Source: Actinomycetes bacterium (GTDB lineage: Bacteria; Actinomycetota; Actinomycetes; JAHEKZ01). From it: DNA of 7,840 nt. Where the stretch lies: assembly GCA_027117675.1 (NCBI GenBank), contig JAJAYM010000121.1:1-7840 (forward strand), read 5' to 3'. How positions within the stretch are numbered: position 1 is the first letter of the stretch; every line of letters begins with the position of its first letter. A program made the position numbers and the translations under genes. Below are positions 6,141-7,840 of this stretch, piece after piece. A model generated the notes under the pieces. That model ran no database searches, had not been told where the DNA came from, and saw only the letters and a list, made by a program, of their open reading frames with translations.

Positions 6141-6950
6141 TCAGTCGGCCGACGTCACGTCCACCCCAAGGCCGGTGCGGAATGAGATACGCACGCGGTC
6201 AGGGCGAAACAGGTCTCTGGCGTACTCGATCGGGAGACCAGCAGCGGTGGAAGCGGTGCGTTCGATGAGCATCAGCGCACTGTTGGCCTCGACACCCAGC
6301 AATTCTGCCGCGCGTGCCCCGGCGATCACTGGATCGAGTATCTCGGACGCGACGTAGGGCGTCTGCCCGTAGTGCCGTCGCAGTAGCTCGTACAGCGACC
6401 CGGTGAGGCGATGGTCAAGCAAGTCGGGAAAGACTTCGGCTGGGAAGTAGGAGCGTTCCAAGGCGAGTGGTTCACGGCGCGCGGTGCGGACCCGGACTAC
6501 CTCGTGGACGCTGTCGCTGCGCTGGATCGACAGCGCAGCTGCCACGGCCGCGGTGGCCGGCATTGTTCGCGACGAGATCACGCGTGCCCCGACCCTGATG
6601 TTTGCTCGACGCATCTGCTCGGTGAACCCGGCCAGCCCAGTCAAGTCGCACTCGATGCGCGGTTCACTGACGTACGTGCCCCCCGAGCGCCCCGTCTTGC
6701 GAACAACAGTGCCTTGGTCCTCCATGGTCGTGAGCGCCTGGCGCAAGGTCATACGGCTGACTCCCAGCGCGGCGGCGAGGTCCGCTTCGCGCGGAAGGCG
6801 ATCACCATTGACCAGATCACCGCGTCCGATGACATCGATCAGCCAGCGCTCGATCTGGGTGTGCAACGGTCTTCCCGTCCCCGCCTTGAACGCAGGAACC
6901 GACGTGAGCCACTGGGGTGCTGACTCGGTCTTGCTCTGGCTGGGACTCAC
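6141..6950 (-). CDS. GntR-family transcriptional regulator, HutC/UTRA subfamily
   Basis: 269 residues, somewhat longer than the usual 240-250 because of an N-terminal extension of about 25 residues. The winged helix-turn-helix (about 27-95) begins with P-L-H-T-Q-I-E and has the family core L-P-R-E-A-D-L-A-A-A-L-G-V-S-R-M-T-L-R-Q-A-L (52-73) and a wing ending G-G-T-Y-V. A UTRA effector domain (about 115-260) follows, with R-V-R-T-A, L-A-L-E-R-S-Y-F, S-L-Y-E-L-L, I-E-R-T-A and P-I-E-Y-A-R-D-L-F-R. Such proteins are usually repressors released by a pathway metabolite. The GTG start at 6950 is the only workable one, as an in-frame TAA sits three codons upstream and no start codon precedes the DNA-binding domain otherwise. 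AAGGA lies only 3 nt before it. It probably controls the adjacent FAD/GcvT gene through GTCTAGAC, and perhaps the divergent hydrolase gene. The effector is unknown. Confidence 0.93.
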   Translation of the reverse strand: MSPSQSKTESAPQWLTSVPAFKAGTGRPLHTQIERWLIDVIGRGDLVNGDRLPREADLAAALGVSRMTLRQALTTMEDQGTVVRKTGRSGGTYVSEPRIECDLTGLAGFTEQMRRANIRVGARVISSRTMPATAAVAAALSIQRSDSVHEVVRVRTARREPLALERSYFPAEVFPDLLDHRLTGSLYELLRRHYGQTPYVASEILDPVIAGARAAELLGVEANSALMLIERTASTAAGLPIEYARDLFRPDRVRISFRTGLGVDVTSAD

Positions 6951-6957
6951 GAGTCCT

Positions 6958-6964
6958 TATGCTA
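6958..6964. promoter_or_regulatory. Shared symmetric -10 box (TATGCTA) for two divergent genes
   Basis: TATGCTA reads as TATGCT (6958-6963) on the forward strand and TAGCAT (6964-6959) on the reverse strand, both fitting TANNNT. The forward box ends 7 nt before the ATG at 6971 and the reverse box ends 8 nt before the GTG at 6950, spacings expected for leaderless or nearly leaderless transcripts in both directions. Clear -35 elements are absent on both sides. On the reverse strand AAGGA overlaps the region, so a promoter deeper inside the hydrolase gene cannot be excluded for the regulator. Confidence 0.45.
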
Positions 6965-6970
6965 GAGCGC

Positions 6971-7663
6971 ATGTCACCGGTGATTGCAGTTTCCTGTTAC
7001 GGGGAACCCGCGAAGTGGGGGGCCTGGGACACCGACGCTGTCCTGCTTCACCGCGCGTATGTAGATGCCTTGCAGGACGTCGGCGCGGCGGTGTTGCTCG
7101 TGCCACCCGGTGCTACAGCTGACACGGTTCGCTCGATCGTGGATCGAGTCGATGGCTTGATCATTGCCGGTGGTCCCGACATCGATCCCAACCTCTATGG
7201 CGAGGAAGCTCAACCCACCACCGACCGGCCCCGAACTGACCGCGACGCAACGGAACTCTTGCTTTACCCAGCGGCACGGGCACGCCAAATCCCCGTGTTG
7301 GGTATCTGCCGGGGCATGCAAGTGATGGCGGTCGCCAGTGGCGGCCGGCTGGTGCAAGATCTTCCGTCGGCCGGATACGGCCAGGTGCACCGCGATGCTC
7401 CCGGCACGTTCGAAGAGCACGGTGCGTCCTTCAGCGAGTCCTCGCTGGTTGCCCAGATCTTGGGAACCGACCTGCGCGTCAACTCCAGCCATCACCAGGG
7501 AGTTGATGACCCTGGGTCGCTCGCCGTGACCGGGCGTGCTGCTGACGGCACCATCGAGGCGCTCGAGGATCCACAGGCTGCCTTCGTGCTGGGCGTCCAG
7601 TGGCACCCCGAGATGACCGACGACCGACGACTCTTTGCAGCACTGGTTGCCGCTGCCAACTGA
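6971..7663 (+). CDS. PuuD-type gamma-glutamyl amide hydrolase (class I glutamine amidotransferase-like)
   Basis: 230 residues, close to PuuD-family length (about 240-255). The fold runs I-A-V-S-C-Y at the N-terminus, G-L-I-I-A-G-G-P-D-I-D-P-N-L-Y-G (62-77, the oxyanion-side loop typical of the family), the nucleophile elbow G-I-C-R-G-M-Q (111-117, C113), N-S-S-H-H-Q-G-V (171-178) and the rest of the triad in Q-W-H-P-E (H212, E214). PuuD proteins hydrolyse gamma-glutamyl-GABA or similar gamma-glutamyl amides to glutamate and the free amine acid, in the cytoplasm. Start: the ATG at 6971 fits the family's N-terminus and avoids overlap with the divergent regulator; ATGs at 6917 and 6959 only add unrelated residues, and there is no Shine-Dalgarno, so leaderless translation is likely. 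In mycobacteria a relative (Rv2859c) sits with a glutamine-synthetase-like gene, an aldehyde dehydrogenase and a short-chain dehydrogenase. The substrate here is unproven. Confidence 0.92.
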   Translation: MSPVIAVSCYGEPAKWGAWDTDAVLLHRAYVDALQDVGAAVLLVPPGATADTVRSIVDRVDGLIIAGGPDIDPNLYGEEAQPTTDRPRTDRDATELLLYPAARARQIPVLGICRGMQVMAVASGGRLVQDLPSAGYGQVHRDAPGTFEEHGASFSESSLVAQILGTDLRVNSSHHQGVDDPGSLAVTGRAADGTIEALEDPQAAFVLGVQWHPEMTDDRRLFAALVAAAN

Positions 7664-7669
7664 TCCCGT

Positions 7670-7840
7670 CTACAGCGGAGTGACGTACGCGCCCGAGATG
7701 CCACCGTCCACCAAGAAGTTGCTCGAGGTGATGAAGGACGAGTCGTCGCTTCCCAAGAAGGCAACGGCAGCAGCGATCTCGCTCGGTTCAGCAAAGCGTC
7801 CCAGCGGAATGTGCACGAGACGACGGGCGGCGCGCTCTGG
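7670..7840 (-). CDS. C-terminus of a short-chain dehydrogenase/reductase (SDR)
   Basis: Partial gene cut by the right edge; the last 56 codons plus TAG (7672-7670) are present. The translated piece shows the classic end of an SDR: I-P-L-G-R-F-A-E-P-S-E-I-A-A-A-V-A-F-L, then S-D-D-S-S-F-I-T-S-S-N-F-L-V-D-G-G-I-S-G-A-Y. The P-x-G-R loop, the helix after it and the V-D-G-G strand are family hallmarks. The Rossmann glycine motif and the catalytic Ser-Tyr-Lys lie outside the window. SDRs reduce or oxidise alcohols and ketones with NAD(P)H; the specific substrate cannot be read from this end. It converges on the hydrolase gene with only 6 bp between stops. The pairing with a PuuD-type gene matches known actinobacterial neighbourhoods, so it may belong to the same pathway. 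Confidence 0.92.
   Translation of the reverse strand, partial: PERAARRLVHIPLGRFAEPSEIAAAVAFLGSDDSSFITSSNFLVDGGISGAYVTPL

Noticed and set aside
6974..6983. Perfect 10-bp palindrome TCACCGGTGA at the start of the PuuD-type gene as an operator
   Set aside because: Several 10-bp palindromes are expected by chance in 7.8 kb, it does not fit the HutC pattern, and it is explained by coding sequence; it is kept only as a weak possibility.
7492..7794. A 100-codon reverse frame at the right end
   Set aside because: It overlaps the PuuD-type and SDR genes in a different frame; the true frame at 7670-7840 has clear SDR motifs.

Overview
The window is about 7.8 kb of GC-rich, tightly packed DNA. Codon third positions are strongly G/C, GTG starts are frequent, and candidate promoters sit directly on start codons. 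The gene content fits a high-GC actinobacterium, possibly a Nocardioides-like member of the Propionibacteriales. That genus guess is weak, because there is no rRNA or other marker here.

Left block (1-3108). The window opens with the last 94 residues of a forward-strand secreted lipase whose start lies outside. It meets, tail to tail with a 4-bp overlap, a three-gene reverse-strand operon read from 3108 down to 283. The operon encodes a membrane-anchored LolA/RseB-fold protein, a BcrA-type ABC ATPase and an ABC-2 permease. The genes are separated by 4 bp and then overlap by 4 bp, so they are almost certainly co-expressed as one export (or lipid/peptide handling) unit.

Middle (3109-3613). A 337-bp gap holds the upstream region of that operon and of a 55-residue single-pass membrane protein gene on the forward strand (3446-3613). 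That small gene has a good ribosome binding site, and its stop overlaps the stop of the next reverse gene at a CTAG.

Right block (3610-7840). The main gene is an 818-residue two-part enzyme: an FAD-dependent amine oxidase (dimethylglycine/sarcosine dehydrogenase type) fused to a GcvT-like folate domain. Immediately upstream is a GntR-family (HutC/UTRA) regulator. The 74-bp gap between them holds a perfect GTCTAGAC palindrome, a textbook HutC-type operator, inside a candidate promoter. The same gap has an inverted repeat that would mask the ribosome binding site only in read-through RNA. The regulator is divergent, over just 20 bp, from a PuuD-type gamma-glutamyl amide hydrolase gene. A symmetric TATGCTA there can act as the -10 box for both directions. 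The window ends in the C-terminus of a short-chain dehydrogenase, convergent with the hydrolase gene at 6 bp.

Taken together, the right block looks like a regulated catabolic module for N-methylated or gamma-glutamylated amines. The hydrolase would release glutamate from gamma-glutamyl amides, and the oxidase would demethylate a secondary or tertiary amine and pass the one-carbon unit to tetrahydrofolate. The regulator would sense a pathway compound. The substrate is inferred, not shown. No mobile elements, CRISPR arrays, tRNAs, rRNAs or convincing intrinsic terminators were seen.
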